Shown here one piece after another: positions 37,418 through 47,116 of a stretch of DNA of 64,000 bases. Origin of the DNA: Thioclava marina (GTDB lineage Bacteria > Pseudomonadota > Alphaproteobacteria > Rhodobacterales > Rhodobacteraceae); NCBI RefSeq assembly GCF_002020135.1, contig NZ_MPZS01000003.1, positions 496,001 to 560,000 on the forward strand. The letters run 5' to 3'. Each line of letters starts with the position of its first letter. The stretch's first letter is position 1. The translations under genes were made by a program, and so were the position numbers. A model generated the notes under the pieces. The model had not been told where the DNA came from. It made no database searches and was given only the letters and a program-made list of their open reading frames with translations.

Positions 37418-39832
37418 ATGACCGAATTCACCTCAGTCACCCATCCGGTCCTGCCGCTGCGCGACATCGTGGTCTTCCCCCACATGATCGTGCCGCTCTT
37501 CGTCGGGCGCGAGAAATCCGTGCGCGCGCTCGAAGAGGTGATGGCCGAGGACCGTCAGATCTTGCTCGCGAGCCAGATCGACCCCTCGCAGGACGACCCT
37601 GACACTGACGGGATCTTCCGCGTGGGCGTGCTCGCCAATGTGTTGCAACTGCTCAAACTGCCCGATGGCACCGTGAAAGTGCTCGTCGAGGGCAAGAGCC
37701 GCGTGCGCATCACCGATTTCGTGCCCAACGACAACTATTTCGAAGCCGAGGCCGAGGCTCTGATCGAGACCGAAGGCGACACCGAGACGATCCGTGCGCT
37801 GCTGCGCTCGGTCGCCGAGGAGTTCGAGCGCTACGCGAAGATCAAGAAGAATATCCCCGAAGAGGCGCTCTCGGCGGTGGCCGACGCTACCGAGGCCGAC
37901 AAGCTCGCCGATCTCGTCTCGGGCCATCTGGGCCTCGAGGTGGAGCAGAAGCAGGAGCTTCTGGAAACGCTCAACGTCTCCGAGCGCCTCGAGAAGGTCT
38001 ACGGGCTGATGCAGGGCGAGGTCTCGGTTCTGCAGGTCGAGAAGAAGATCAAGTCGCGCGTGAAGACGCAGATGGAGAAGACCCAGCGCGAGTACTACCT
38101 GAATGAGCAGATGAAGGCCATTCAGAAGGAACTCGGCGATGGCGAGGACGGCCAGAACGAGATCGCCGAGCTGGAAGCGCGCATCGAGGCCACGAAGCTG
38201 TCGAAAGAGGCGCGCGAGAAGGCCGAGGGCGAGCTGAAGAAGCTCAAGTCGATGTCGCCGATGTCGGCCGAGGCCACCGTCGTGCGCAACTATCTCGACT
38301 GGATGCTGTCGATCCCGTGGGGCACCAAATCCCGCGTGAAAAAGGATCTGCTCAAGGCGGAGGAGATCCTCAACGCCGATCACTACGGCCTCGAGAAAGT
38401 CAAGGAGCGCATCGTCGAGTATCTCGCGGTGCAGGCGCGTTCGGCCAAACTGAAGGGCCCGATCCTCTGCCTCGTCGGCCCGCCCGGCGTGGGTAAGACC
38501 TCGCTCGGCCGTTCGGTCGCGAAAGCCACGGGGCGCGAGTTCATCCGCATCTCGCTCGGCGGCGTGCGTGACGAATCCGAGATCCGCGGCCACCGCCGGA
38601 CCTATATCGGCTCGATGCCGGGCAAGATCATCCAGGCGCTGAAAAAGGCGAAGACCACGAACCCGCTCATCCTGCTCGACGAGATCGACAAGATGGGGCA
38701 GGACTTCCGTGGCGACCCGGCCTCGGCCATGCTCGAAGTGCTCGATCCCGAACAGAACGCGACCTTCGTCGATCACTATCTTGAGGTGGAATACGACCTC
38801 TCGAACGTGATGTTCCTGACCACGGCGAACTCCTACAACATGCCGGGCCCGCTTCTGGACCGGATGGAGATCATCTCGCTCGCGGGCTACACCGAGGATG
38901 AGAAGCGCGAGATCGCGAAACAGCACCTGATCCCCAAGCAGATCAAATCGCACGGGCTGAAGAAGGGCGAGACCGCGATCACCGATGGCGCCCTGACCGA
39001 CGTGATCCGCTACTACACCCGCGAGGCAGGTGTGCGGAACCTCGAGCGCGAGATCGCCAAGCTCGCCCGCAAGGCGGTGACCGAGATCATCAAGTCGAAA
39101 GGCGAGGTCAAGTCGATCACCATCGACGAGGATAAGGTTGGCGACTACCTGGGCGTGAAGCGCTACCGCTACGGTCTGGCCGAGAAGGAAGACCAGGTCG
39201 GCGTGGTGACAGGTCTGGCCTGGACCTCCGTTGGTGGCGATCTGCTTCAGATCGAGGCGTTGCGCCTGCCGGGCAAGGGCCGGATGAAGACCACCGGCAA
39301 GCTGGGCGACGTGATGAAGGAATCCATCGACGCGGCGTCGAGCTATGTCCGCTCGGTCGCGCCCGAATTCGGCATCAAGCCGCCGCGCTTCGAGAAGTGG
39401 GACATCCACGTTCACGTGCCGGACGGGGCGACCCCGAAGGACGGCCCCTCGGCGGGTCTGGCGATGGTGACCTCGATCGTCTCGGTGCTGACCGGAATTC
39501 CGGTGCGCAAGGATATCGCCATGACCGGCGAGGTCAGCTTGCGCGGCAATGCGATGCCGATCGGCGGGTTGAAGGAGAAGCTGCTCGCGGCTCTGCGCGG
39601 TGGCATCAAGACCGTCTTCATCCCCGAAGAGAACGAGAAGGACCTCGCCGAGATCCCCGACAACGTGAAGGAAGGGCTCGAAATCGTACCCGTCACCCAT
39701 GTGAAAGAGGTTCTGGCCCGCGCGCTGGTGCGCCAGCCCGAGCCGGTCCATTGGGATGAGGAAGCCGAGGAGGCCGCGGCTGCGGCTGCCGCGGCGGCCA
39801 AGACGGACGGGCAGGGCGCAACCGCGCACTGA
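37418..39832 (+). CDS. lon: ATP-dependent Lon protease
   Basis: An 804-residue cytoplasmic AAA+ serine protease that degrades misfolded and regulatory proteins. The N-terminal LON substrate domain ([19 protein letters not shown]) is followed by a coiled-coil region. The AAA+ module shows Walker A GPPGVGKT near 356 and Walker [10 protein letters not shown]. The protease domain has catalytic Ser near 677 ([10 protein letters not shown]) and Lys near 720 ([11 protein letters not shown]). AAAAGGAA precedes the ATG. Length is typical. Confidence 0.97.
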   Translation: MTEFTSVTHPVLPLRDIVVFPHMIVPLFVGREKSVRALEEVMAEDRQILLASQIDPSQDDPDTDGIFRVGVLANVLQLLKLPDGTVKVLVEGKSRVRITDFVPNDNYFEAEAEALIETEGDTETIRALLRSVAEEFERYAKIKKNIPEEALSAVADATEADKLADLVSGHLGLEVEQKQELLETLNVSERLEKVYGLMQGEVSVLQVEKKIKSRVKTQMEKTQREYYLNEQMKAIQKELGDGEDGQNEIAELEARIEATKLSKEAREKAEGELKKLKSMSPMSAEATVVRNYLDWMLSIPWGTKSRVKKDLLKAEEILNADHYGLEKVKERIVEYLAVQARSAKLKGPILCLVGPPGVGKTSLGRSVAKATGREFIRISLGGVRDESEIRGHRRTYIGSMPGKIIQALKKAKTTNPLILLDEIDKMGQDFRGDPASAMLEVLDPEQNATFVDHYLEVEYDLSNVMFLTTANSYNMPGPLLDRMEIISLAGYTEDEKREIAKQHLIPKQIKSHGLKKGETAITDGALTDVIRYYTREAGVRNLEREIAKLARKAVTEIIKSKGEVKSITIDEDKVGDYLGVKRYRYGLAEKEDQVGVVTGLAWTSVGGDLLQIEALRLPGKGRMKTTGKLGDVMKESIDAASSYVRSVAPEFGIKPPRFEKWDIHVHVPDGATPKDGPSAGLAMVTSIVSVLTGIPVRKDIAMTGEVSLRGNAMPIGGLKEKLLAALRGGIKTVFIPEENEKDLAEIPDNVKEGLEIVPVTHVKEVLARALVRQPEPVHWDEEAEEAAAAAAAAAKTDGQGATAH

Positions 39833-39854
39833 TCCCTCACGCTGATGACAAATG

Positions 39855-39891
39855 AAACGCCCGTTGCCCGCGCAACGGGCGTTTTGCTTTT
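39855..39891 (+). terminator. Terminator after lon
   Basis: AAACGCCCGTTG and CAACGGGCGTTT form a 12-bp stem followed by TTTTGCTTTTT, 23 bp after the lon stop. Confidence 0.9.
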
Positions 39892-39942
39892 TCGTGCGGA
39901 TATGGCTAAGTTATTATAAAAGCGCCGAAAACAGGAGCCGAA

Positions 39943-40377
39943 ATGGCCAAGGGCAGCACGCCCAGCACCTCCAGACCGCGCAGCCGAACGAAAGGGCCGA
40001 GCACGAAGCGCAAAATGGCCCCGAAATCTGCCGCCTCGCTCACGCCTGCGTCGCAACCCGCGCCTGCGCCCGATCCGGTCATCATCTTGCGGAAAAAGAG
40101 CTTCGTGGAGCGCGTCATGGTCGAGGGCGGCGTCAGGAAGGGCGAGGCGCGCCAGATGACCGAGGCCGTGCTGAAGGTGCTGGGAGAGGCGCTCTCGGAG
40201 GGGGAAGAGCTCAACATTCCGCCGCTTGGCAAGCTCAAGATCAACCGCCAGTTCGAGAAGAATGGCGACGAGATCCTGGTGGTCAAGCTGCGCCGCAAGG
40301 GGGCGGATACGACTGACGCGGGGGCGTCTGAAAAAAGCGATCAAAACCCTCTTGCGGACCCCGGGGAGGGACGCTAA
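39943..40377 (+). CDS. HU/IHF-family DNA-binding protein with N-terminal extension
   Basis: A 144-residue histone-like protein. Residues 50-120 match the HU fold (KKSFVERVMVEGGVRKGEAR; LNIPPLGKLKINRQFEKNGD). The first 45 residues are a Lys/Ser/Pro-rich extension (MAKGSTPSTSRPRSRTKGPS), seen in some alphaproteobacterial HU relatives. The beta-arm RNP core typical of HU is shortened, so DNA bending may differ. It follows the lon terminator and precedes tRNA-Val. Confidence 0.85.
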   Translation: MAKGSTPSTSRPRSRTKGPSTKRKMAPKSAASLTPASQPAPAPDPVIILRKKSFVERVMVEGGVRKGEARQMTEAVLKVLGEALSEGEELNIPPLGKLKINRQFEKNGDEILVVKLRRKGADTTDAGASEKSDQNPLADPGEGR

Positions 40378-40392
40378 AACGCGCGCCACGGA

Positions 40393-40467
40393 GGGCGATT
40401 AGCTCAGCGGTAGAGCGCATCGTTCACATCGATGATGTCGGGGGTTCAAATCCCTCATCGCCCACCA
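40393..40467 (+). tRNA. tRNA-Val (anticodon CAC)
   Basis: A 75-nt cloverleaf with CCA encoded. The acceptor GGGCGAT pairs with ATCGCCC, the anticodon stem CATCG/CGATG encloses TTCACAT (CAC), and the T loop is GGTTCAAATCC. Confidence 0.96.
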
Positions 40468-40575
40468 TCCCCCCTCCTTCACATTATGAAACGACGGGTG
40501 TGCCCCGGCGCTGCACGCGCGCGCACTGCCGGGAATGAACCTGTTTGGGGCAGGGTGCGTACGCCCGAATTCGCC

Positions 40576-41406
40576 TTACTGGCTTCGCTTGCGACCGATG
40601 CGCGACACGGTTCGGTCAAAGGCATAGCCCACCGGCGTCGGCTCGAGCTTGTCATTGACGAGATTGATCTGCGGCTGGCGCCCGTTCCACTGATAGGGAT
40701 TGGCGGCATACCAGGCGTGACGCTCGATGAATGCCAGCCCCTCCATCATCTCGATCGCTGCTGCGGCAAAAGCCGCATTTTGCGCATAGCTGACCTTGGC
40801 GGGCCGGTTCCAGTCGACATAGGCGAATTCGGTCACCCAGATCGGGCGCTTGTATTCGGCATGGACCTTTTGGAGCCACCGCTTGAACTCGGCCACGTTG
40901 CCATTGGTCGAATAGTAATGCACCGCCATGAAGTCGACCCGCATTCCGCGCACCTCGACCTCATCCATGAAACGGCGCTGCCAGGAATTGGGTCCGAGCG
41001 TGCCGTCTTGCGTGGTGGCGGGGCTACCAAGGCGCAGCCCGCGCGCTTCGAGTTTCGGCCAGAGCTTGATCGCCTTCGCGACCGAGATCGCGCTGCCCGC
41101 TTTCAGATCTGCGTTGTCGGGTTCGTTGAAGCCGAGAAGCGTGCGCACCGGCGTATCCGACACGATCCGGGCATTCACATCTGCCACATCGCGGATCATC
41201 GGCACGAATTCGACCGAGCGGTTGGCGTTCGACTTGCTCCACATCTGATCGGGACGCCAGTTGTAATACCAGCTCACCGCGGGCGCGTTCTCGATCCAGT
41301 TGATCATCGTGTAGCTGGCATTTTCCCAGGCACCGACACCGATCCGCGCCGCATTCGATTGCATGGGCATGAGCATGAGTCCTGCCAAAAGGAATTGCCT
41401 GATCAT
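40576..41406 (-). CDS. Secreted glycoside hydrolase, GH128/Asl1-like
   Basis: A 276-residue protein with a signal peptide (about 1-19, ending QSNA). The TIM-barrel fold of the Asl1/GH128 family is indicated by the acid/base Glu in LLGFNEPDNAD and the nucleophile Glu in RPIWVTEFAYVDW, with DFMAVHYY between. GH128 enzymes hydrolyse beta-1,3-glucans. It stands alone between tRNA genes. The substrate in this organism is not shown by sequence. Confidence 0.85.
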   Translation of the reverse strand: MIRQFLLAGLMLMPMQSNAARIGVGAWENASYTMINWIENAPAVSWYYNWRPDQMWSKSNANRSVEFVPMIRDVADVNARIVSDTPVRTLLGFNEPDNADLKAGSAISVAKAIKLWPKLEARGLRLGSPATTQDGTLGPNSWQRRFMDEVEVRGMRVDFMAVHYYSTNGNVAEFKRWLQKVHAEYKRPIWVTEFAYVDWNRPAKVSYAQNAAFAAAAIEMMEGLAFIERHAWYAANPYQWNGRQPQINLVNDKLEPTPVGYAFDRTVSRIGRKRSQ

Positions 41407-41781
41407 CCGCCGACGTCGCCTCTCACGTTTTTTGCAACCCTAGCGGGCAATTCTGCCGATTTTGAGGCGAAATTGCGGAGCGCCGAGCGGACGTGCAAGA
41501 TCCCGCCGACTCGGGGGTGCGGAATGCCCGGAAATCAGGCAGGACACAAGTTCTGGTGGGGCGTCAGGGCGTCGTCCACGAGTGGCTGTGGGTGATGGGA
41601 ACTGCCGCGGTCTCCCGAGGTAGTCGCGATTCCCCTGCAATTCATGATGCAACTTGGTTGAATCGGCCCAATTTTCCCAATGAGGCAGGCAGCCAACAAT
41701 GCCTCCGCAGCGCTTCGTTAGAGCGATGCAGGTGCCAAGCGCGACGCGCCAATGCGAATGCCCAGGACGAGTGAGGGGAAG
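41407..41781. other. Intergenic region with no supported gene
   Basis: The 375 bp between the hydrolase start and tRNA-Ser hold only short open frames without starts or family resemblance. The promoter of the hydrolase gene should lie near its right-hand start. Confidence 0.4.
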
Positions 41782-41871
41782 TGGCGGAGAGACAGGGATT
41801 CGAACCCTGGGTGGGCTCACACCCACAACGGTTTTCGAGACCGCCCCGTTCGACCGCTCCGGCACCTCTCC
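41782..41871 (-). tRNA. tRNA-Ser (anticodon CGA)
   Basis: A 90-nt class II tRNA with long variable arm (TGTGGGTGTGAGCCCAC region). The acceptor GGAGAGG pairs with TCTCTCC, the anticodon loop CTCGAAA gives CGA, and CCA is encoded. Confidence 0.95.
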
Positions 41872-41981
41872 GCATCGGTGGTCGTTTTGGTAGAGCGGGA
41901 TTTATCGCCCCGCGCGGTGGCTTGCAACCCGTTTTTCGGAAATTTTTTGCAAGCGTTCGCGCGGGGCGTTTTTCTCGGGGA

Positions 41982-42728
41982 TCAGCGCATCCGCAGCGCG
42001 CCGTCGAGGCGGATCACCTCTCCGTTGAGATAACCCGAGCGGATGATGAAACCGGCCAGTTCGGCGTATTCGGTCGGCTCTCCGAGGCGTTTGGGGAAGG
42101 TGACCTCGGCGGCGAGGCTGTCCTGCACATCCTGCGGCAAGCCTTTCATCATCGGTGTCCCGAAAATCCCCGGCGCGATGGCGCAGACACGGACACCTTG
42201 CGTGGCCAGATCGCGCGCGAGCGGCAGGGTCATCCCTGCGATACCGCCCTTGGACGCTGCGTAGGCGGCCTGGCCCTTCTGCCCGTCGAATGCAGCGATG
42301 GAAGCGGTGTTGATGATCACGCCGCGCTCGGGGCCCTCGTTTTTTGCCATCTCGGCGGCGGCAAGGCGCAGCACGTTGAATGAGCCGACGAGGTTGATGT
42401 CGATCGTGCGCCGGAAGCTCTCGAGCCGGTGCGGACCGTCACGCCCCACCACGCGTTCACCCGTGGCGATGCCCGCGCAATTGACCAGCGCGTCGATTCC
42501 GCCCATCGCCGCGACCGCCACGGCGATTCCGGCGGCGACGCTCTCCTCGGAGGTCACGTCGACCTCGGCGAAGGTCGCGCCGATCTCGCCCGCCATCGTT
42601 TCGCCCTGAGCGCGGTCACGGTCGAAAATCGTGACCTTTGCCCCCGACTCGGCGAGATGGCGTGCCGTTGCCGCGCCGAGACCTGAGGCCCCGCCTGTCA
42701 CCACCGCCCTGAGTGCCGTCAACTCCAT
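41982..42728 (-). CDS. Short-chain dehydrogenase, 3-hydroxyacyl-CoA dehydrogenase type 2-like
   Basis: A 248-residue NAD-dependent SDR. The cofactor motif is TGGASGLG, the NAG motif VNCAGIA, and the catalytic Ser, Tyr and Lys lie in INTASIAAF and AAYAASKGG. The pattern resembles HSD17B10-like 3-hydroxyacyl-CoA dehydrogenases (GVIINTASIAAFDGQKGQAA). GGGAGGATCAC precedes the ATG. No fatty acid oxidation genes adjoin it, so the substrate is only a family-level guess. Confidence 0.88.
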   Translation of the reverse strand: MELTALRAVVTGGASGLGAATARHLAESGAKVTIFDRDRAQGETMAGEIGATFAEVDVTSEESVAAGIAVAVAAMGGIDALVNCAGIATGERVVGRDGPHRLESFRRTIDINLVGSFNVLRLAAAEMAKNEGPERGVIINTASIAAFDGQKGQAAYAASKGGIAGMTLPLARDLATQGVRVCAIAPGIFGTPMMKGLPQDVQDSLAAEVTFPKRLGEPTEYAELAGFIIRSGYLNGEVIRLDGALRMR

Positions 42729-42966
42729 GTGATCCTCCCAGAAATGAACATATGTTCAATAATCTCTCTCGCGCAGTCTTTTGTCCAGTCATTGCAGAGG
42801 CTTTCACATGCGCAGAAAAGCGCTGGATTGATCACATTTCGGCAAGTCCCCGCCGAGCCTCGGAACCGGGTGCATTGACTGTGAATTTAGGAAGCATAGG
42901 TCCGTGCAACGGATCTGATCCAAACATCTCGAACGAGGGATGAACCCTCAGACAGGAGAGAGAAAC

Positions 42967-43575
42967 ATGAAACGGATTATCGTGACTTCGAGCATTCTGG
43001 CGCTGACCGGCACGGCGGCGCTGGCGGGCGGGTATACCGCTCCGCAGACCGAGGCGGTCGTGACGCCCGCACCGGTCGTTGTTGCTCCGGCCAACTACAA
43101 CTGGAGCGGCTTCTATGGCGGTGCCCAGCTGGGCTACGGCAAGGCGCAGGACGCGATCGAGGCCGATGGTGTCGTGGGCGGTATCCACGGCGGCTACCTC
43201 AAGGATTTCGGCAATTTCGTCCTCGGTGGCGAGCTGGCCTATAACGCCGCGAACCTGAAAGAGACGATCAACGACGGCGAAACCACGACCACCGCCAAGG
43301 TCAAGAGCATGACCGATCTCAAGGCGATCGGCGGCGTTCCCTACCAGAACATGCTGTTCTACGGCACGCTCGGCGCCTCCTACGTGGATGCCGAAGTGGG
43401 TGGCACCAGCTACTCGGATACCGTGCCGCTGGTCGGTCTGGGCATGAAATATGCCATCAACGACAAGTGGTCGGTGGGTGGTGAGCTCGATCATCGCATC
43501 GGCAACAACTTCGACGGTACCACGAACGATCTGAACACCACGACGCTCGCGCTGACGGCGTCCTACAAGTTCTGA
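42967..43575 (+). CDS. Outer membrane beta-barrel protein (Omp25/OmpW-like porin family)
   Basis: A 202-residue outer membrane protein. A signal peptide covers about residues 1-21 (ending TAALA). The mature part has alternating strands (WSGFYGGAQLGYGKAQ; NFVLGGELAYNAANL) and ends in the barrel-insertion signal ALTASYKF with terminal Phe. The ATG at 42967 has CAGGAGAG upstream; an earlier in-frame ATG at 42940 lacks this. Small barrels of this type are abundant in alphaproteobacterial envelopes. Confidence 0.9.
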   Translation: MKRIIVTSSILALTGTAALAGGYTAPQTEAVVTPAPVVVAPANYNWSGFYGGAQLGYGKAQDAIEADGVVGGIHGGYLKDFGNFVLGGELAYNAANLKETINDGETTTTAKVKSMTDLKAIGGVPYQNMLFYGTLGASYVDAEVGGTSYSDTVPLVGLGMKYAINDKWSVGGELDHRIGNNFDGTTNDLNTTTLALTASYKF

Positions 43576-43641
43576 TCCTCGGCGATCTGAAAGCAAGATT
43601 GGCGGGCGGAGGCGATGGTCTCTGCCCGTTTTCATGCGCGG

Positions 43642-44484
43642 CTACCAGCGCCCGCTGGCCCCGCCGCCGGAGGAGTGACCTCCACCGAAACTCCCGCCCG
43701 AAGATCGGCCGCGCGTAGGGATCGTGAAACTCTCGCGCCCGGTCCAGCCGCAATGCGGACAGCGGCGGATCCAGACGCCCTGACCGGTCGTTTTCCGGGT
43801 GGCCTGCGTGCTGATCTCGCGCGTGACATCGAGGCCGCGACGGCCGCAATTTGGACACCGCGTGAACCGCCCGCGCAATCGGCGTCCGAGCAAGATCACG
43901 GCCGCGGCGAGCCCGAAGACGACAAACACCGCGTAGCGCAGGATCTTGTCGAGAACCCCTTCTGCCCGGTCGGGCGACGGCTGCGGCGGCAGACCTTGCG
44001 CCCAGCGATCGGCGATCCGGGTGATGATCTCGTCGCTGCCCGCGAGGATGCCGGTGGGCAGATCGCCGTCGCGAAACGCGGGCAGGATCACGGTGCGGAT
44101 GATATCCTGCGCGGGGATGTCGTATTCGGGGCTGTAGCCAGAGCCGAGTTCGATGCGCACCTCGCGATCCTGCACCAGCACCATCAACAGGATGCCGTCA
44201 TTGCGCTCGGCATTTCCGATCCCCCAGCCGTTGAAAAGCCGCGTCGCGAAGCTCTCCAGGGAGGGCGCGGGGTCGTAATCGGAGCGCGTCGGCAGGGTGA
44301 GCACGGTGAACTCGATCCCGGTCTTTTCACGCAGCTCGGACAGCTTCGCATCGAGCGCATCGCTTTGCGCGGGCGCCAGGACATTCGCGAAATCATTGAC
44401 CCCGAGGGTTTCATAGGCGGGGTAGGGCGTCGCTGCTGCAAGGCCGGCCCAGAGGATCAGAACAAAGGTCAGAACGAAGCGCAT
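43642..44484 (-). CDS. TPM-domain membrane protein
   Basis: A 280-residue protein with a signal peptide (1-19). The TPM_phosphatase domain lies at about 29-150 (VNDFANVLAPAQSDALDAKL; GWGIGNAERNDGILLMV; RIELGSGYS). A membrane helix follows at about 184-203, then a cytoplasmic zinc ribbon (CPNC / CPHC) and a Gly/Ser-rich tail ending SSGGGASGRW. It is the last gene of a ppk2-tetR-TPM run, 24 bp after tetR. Its biochemical role is unsettled for this family. Confidence 0.87.
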   Translation of the reverse strand: MRFVLTFVLILWAGLAAATPYPAYETLGVNDFANVLAPAQSDALDAKLSELREKTGIEFTVLTLPTRSDYDPAPSLESFATRLFNGWGIGNAERNDGILLMVLVQDREVRIELGSGYSPEYDIPAQDIIRTVILPAFRDGDLPTGILAGSDEIITRIADRWAQGLPPQPSPDRAEGVLDKILRYAVFVVFGLAAAVILLGRRLRGRFTRCPNCGRRGLDVTREISTQATRKTTGQGVWIRRCPHCGWTGRESFTIPTRGRSSGGSFGGGHSSGGGASGRW

Positions 44485-44508
44485 GATACCTCCAGTGCCT
44501 GGAGGGCG

Positions 44509-45117
44509 TCACCCCGGCGGGATGAGCCCCAACCCGCGCAGGTAAACCCCGATCCCGCTTTCGAGCAGATCCTCGGGCGCGAAGGGGGAGCGGTTGCCCT
44601 CGCGCGCGTACAGCTCGACCACACCATGGCTCATCGCCCAGATATGGGCGGCCACCATCGCCGCGGGCGGGCGTTTTTCTGGCGGGACATGTTCCATCAG
44701 CGCGCGCGTCGCCCGCTCCATCGCGGCGCTGGATTTCGAGGCCACGGCGGAAATCTCGGGCGAGCGGTTGGGCGAGATGCCGCTTTCGAACATCGCCATG
44801 TAGTGACCGGGATATTTCTTCGCGAAAGCCAGATAGGCCCGCCCGACCGAGGAAAACGCTGCCAGAGCCGAAGGTTTTCCCTCATGCCAAGCGTGTTCCA
44901 GGAGGTCACCGAAGATCAAGTATCCCTGACGCGCGCATTCCGCGATCAGATCCTCGCGGCCGGCGAAATGGCGATAGACTGCGGCCGGGGTGACGCCCGC
45001 GCTTTTCGCAGCCTCCGAAAGCGTGAACCCGGTCGGGCCCTTTTCCTCGATCAGCTTCAGCGCGGCGCTCACCAGCGCCTGACGCAGGTTGCCGTGATGA
45101 TAGCCTTGCTTAGACAT
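44509..45117 (-). CDS. TetR-family transcriptional regulator (WHG domain)
   Basis: A 202-residue repressor. The HTH is at about 10-57 ([27 protein letters not shown], quoted in two parts: [20 protein letters not shown] and AGREDL). The C-terminal ligand domain is of the WHG type ([15 protein letters not shown]). Its start overlaps the ppk2 stop by 8 bp, so it probably autoregulates the ppk2 operon. Confidence 0.9.
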   Translation of the reverse strand: MSKQGYHHGNLRQALVSAALKLIEEKGPTGFTLSEAAKSAGVTPAAVYRHFAGREDLIAECARQGYLIFGDLLEHAWHEGKPSALAAFSSVGRAYLAFAKKYPGHYMAMFESGISPNRSPEISAVASKSSAAMERATRALMEHVPPEKRPPAAMVAAHIWAMSHGVVELYAREGNRSPFAPEDLLESGIGVYLRGLGLIPPG

Positions 45118-46006
45118 TCAGAACGTCGATGCCGCCGCAGATCTTCTTGTCGATCTCGCCGATCGCATCCTTGTCCTTGCGCGCGTAATCGACCGCGTTC
45201 AGCACCGTCTGGATCGCCGCGATGCGCGCGCGCTTCTTGTCGTCCGAGCGGATCACGGTCCAAGGTGCGTGTTTGCTGTCCGAACGCTCCAGTGTCTCCT
45301 GGATCGCGGCGGAATAGGCGTCCCAGCGCTTGAGGCCCTCGACATCGATCCAGCTCAGCTTCCATTGCTTGAGCGGGTCGCTCTCGCGCGCGAGGAAACG
45401 GCGCAGCTGTTCGGCACGGTCCACGTTGAGCCAGAGCTTGGCCAGCGTCACCCCGTCCTCGACCAGCATCTTCTCGAAATCGGGGAGCTGGTGGAAGAAA
45501 TGCTCGCGCTGCTGGGGCGTGCAGAAGCCGAAGACATGCTCGACCACGCCGCGGTTATACCACGAGCGGTCGAACATCGCGATCTGACCCGCCGCGGGCA
45601 GCCAATCCACATAGCGCTGGAAGTACCATTGCGTGGCCTCGGTCTCGGTGGGTTTGGGCAGCGCCACGACATAGGCCGAGCGCGGGTTGAGGTTCTCCCG
45701 CATCCGCCCGATCGTCCCGCCCTTGCCGGCCGCGTCGCGCCCCTCGAAGATCACCGCGAGCCGCTTGCCGGTCTCCTTGACGTCCCAGAACATCTTGACC
45801 AGCTCGACCTGAAGCGCCTCCATGTGGCGGTCGTATTTCTTGCCCTTCAACTCTTCGTCGTAAGGGTATGATTTGGAAAGGATATCATCCTTGTCCGACA
45901 TCGTGATCGCGTCGCGAATTTCCTTCGGCGCCTCGGTTTCGAGGAATTTAGTGATATCGCCGACGAAAGGGATCTCGAAGGGGGTTTCGTTCTTGTCCTT
46001 GGCCAT
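45110..46006 (-). CDS. ppk2: Polyphosphate kinase 2
   Basis: A 298-residue PPK2-family enzyme that transfers phosphate between polyphosphate and nucleotides. Walker A is [13 protein letters not shown] and Walker B is [17 protein letters not shown], with the lid region [16 protein letters not shown]. It is a single-domain class I-like member. GAGGAG precedes the ATG. It leads an operon with a TetR regulator and a TPM protein. Confidence 0.93.
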   Translation of the reverse strand: MAKDKNETPFEIPFVGDITKFLETEAPKEIRDAITMSDKDDILSKSYPYDEELKGKKYDRHMEALQVELVKMFWDVKETGKRLAVIFEGRDAAGKGGTIGRMRENLNPRSAYVVALPKPTETEATQWYFQRYVDWLPAAGQIAMFDRSWYNRGVVEHVFGFCTPQQREHFFHQLPDFEKMLVEDGVTLAKLWLNVDRAEQLRRFLARESDPLKQWKLSWIDVEGLKRWDAYSAAIQETLERSDSKHAPWTVIRSDDKKRARIAAIQTVLNAVDYARKDKDAIGEIDKKICGGIDVLNV

Positions 46007-46092
46007 CGCCGTCTCCTCGTTTCGCGCAGTATGGGGTGGCGTTGCGGGCGGCGCAAGAAGCCAGCACGCGACGCCTTTGGTTCGGGGGCGAT

Positions 46093-46127
46093 GCCTCCGG
46101 CGGAGATATTTGGGTCAAGAAGAAGGG
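46093..46127. repeat. Copy 1 of a dispersed Rhodobacterales intergenic repeat (degenerate)
   Basis: GCCTCCGGCGGAGATATTT followed by GGGTCAAGAAGAAGGG, matching the left arm of the repeats at 58934 and 62609. The right arm is eroded (CCCCAAATCTTCCGC at 46143-46157). It lies between ppk2 and the hydrolase gene. Confidence 0.65.
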
Positions 46128-46162
46128 AGGGGCCTGTGTTCCACCCCAAATCTTCCGCTTGC

Positions 46163-47116
46163 TCAGTCGTTGTGGAGGCGGGCCGCGACGCGGTCGACGG
46201 CGGCCACGGTTTCCTCCAGGGCGACATGCGGCAACATATGCCCGACCCCCGGGAGAGAGACCAGTTCGGCCCCCGGGACCTGGCGGGTGAAGGGGACGGC
46301 ATGGATCTGCTCGCCCACGATCATATCGGCAGAGCCATGAAGCGATATCACCGGCAGGTCGAGATCGGGGTAATGCGGTATTAGAGCCGCGATCTCGTCT
46401 TTCAGCGACGCGCGCTGGCGGGCATTCACCCGCATCGTCCGGGCGCGCAATGTCATGCCGGGGCCGAACCACTCGGCATAGCCGTCGGGCATGTCTTGCG
46501 GCTCGAAGACCGAGGCGACCTCGGAGCGCAAGAGATCGGGGGGGGTCCAGGCAGAGATCAGCGGCACCGCGATCGCCTGGCCCAACGGCGGCGTAGTGAT
46601 CTGGTAGAGTGCTGGCAGCGGGTCCTCCCAGGTCTGCGAGGGGGCGGCCACCGGAACCAGCGCCGACAGGGTACCGGGTCGCGTGACCGCCCAGGCGATG
46701 GCGACAGCCCCGCCATAGGAATGCCCAAGGACGATCGGATCGCGGGCACCGGCTTCGGCCACGGCGCGTTGGAGAAGCTCTGCCTGCGCGGTGATCGAGT
46801 CGCCCTCCAGCGGGTCGGACCAGCCGAAACCCGGCCGGTCGGGCACGAAGACGCGGTACCGCTTGGCCAGCTCCGGCGCGAGATCGAAGGTCAGCGCGCG
46901 CGCCGAGCCCGACGCGCCGTGGATCAGGACCAGATCCGGCCCCTGAGCGCCCATGACGACCATATGCACGCGCTGGCCGCCGACCTCGACGAAGATCCCG
47001 TCGGGCGGATAGGCGGCCTCGGCGCGGCTCGCGCGCCAGGAGGCGACGCTCCAGGTGGCCCCGCCGAGCGCGAGGGCGATGAGGGCGATACTAGCGGCCA
47101 ATCTCTTCCAGATCAT
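46163..47116 (-). CDS. Membrane-anchored alpha/beta hydrolase
   Basis: A 317-residue alpha/beta hydrolase. An N-terminal hydrophobic segment (about 6-24) anchors it or serves as a signal. The oxyanion block [12 protein letters not shown], nucleophile elbow [11 protein letters not shown] and terminal [11 protein letters not shown] supply the catalytic machinery. The ATG at 47116 (MIWKRLAAS) lies inside the end of metA, with AGGGAAC upstream; the frame extends further but through metA coding sequence. Coupled expression with metA is likely, but a functional link is not evident. Confidence 0.85.
   Translation of the reverse strand: MIWKRLAASIALIALALGGATWSVASWRASRAEAAYPPDGIFVEVGGQRVHMVVMGAQGPDLVLIHGASGSARALTFDLAPELAKRYRVFVPDRPGFGWSDPLEGDSITAQAELLQRAVAEAGARDPIVLGHSYGGAVAIAWAVTRPGTLSALVPVAAPSQTWEDPLPALYQITTPPLGQAIAVPLISAWTPPDLLRSEVASVFEPQDMPDGYAEWFGPGMTLRARTMRVNARQRASLKDEIAALIPHYPDLDLPVISLHGSADMIVGEQIHAVPFTRQVPGAELVSLPGVGHMLPHVALEETVAAVDRVAARLHND

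Noticed and set aside
37433-39829. A 798-codon minus-strand frame opposite lon
   Set aside because: Antisense shadow of a textbook Lon protease.
41493-41774. Short plus-strand frame between the GH128-like gene and tRNA-Ser
   Set aside because: No ribosome binding site, no family match, low-complexity product.
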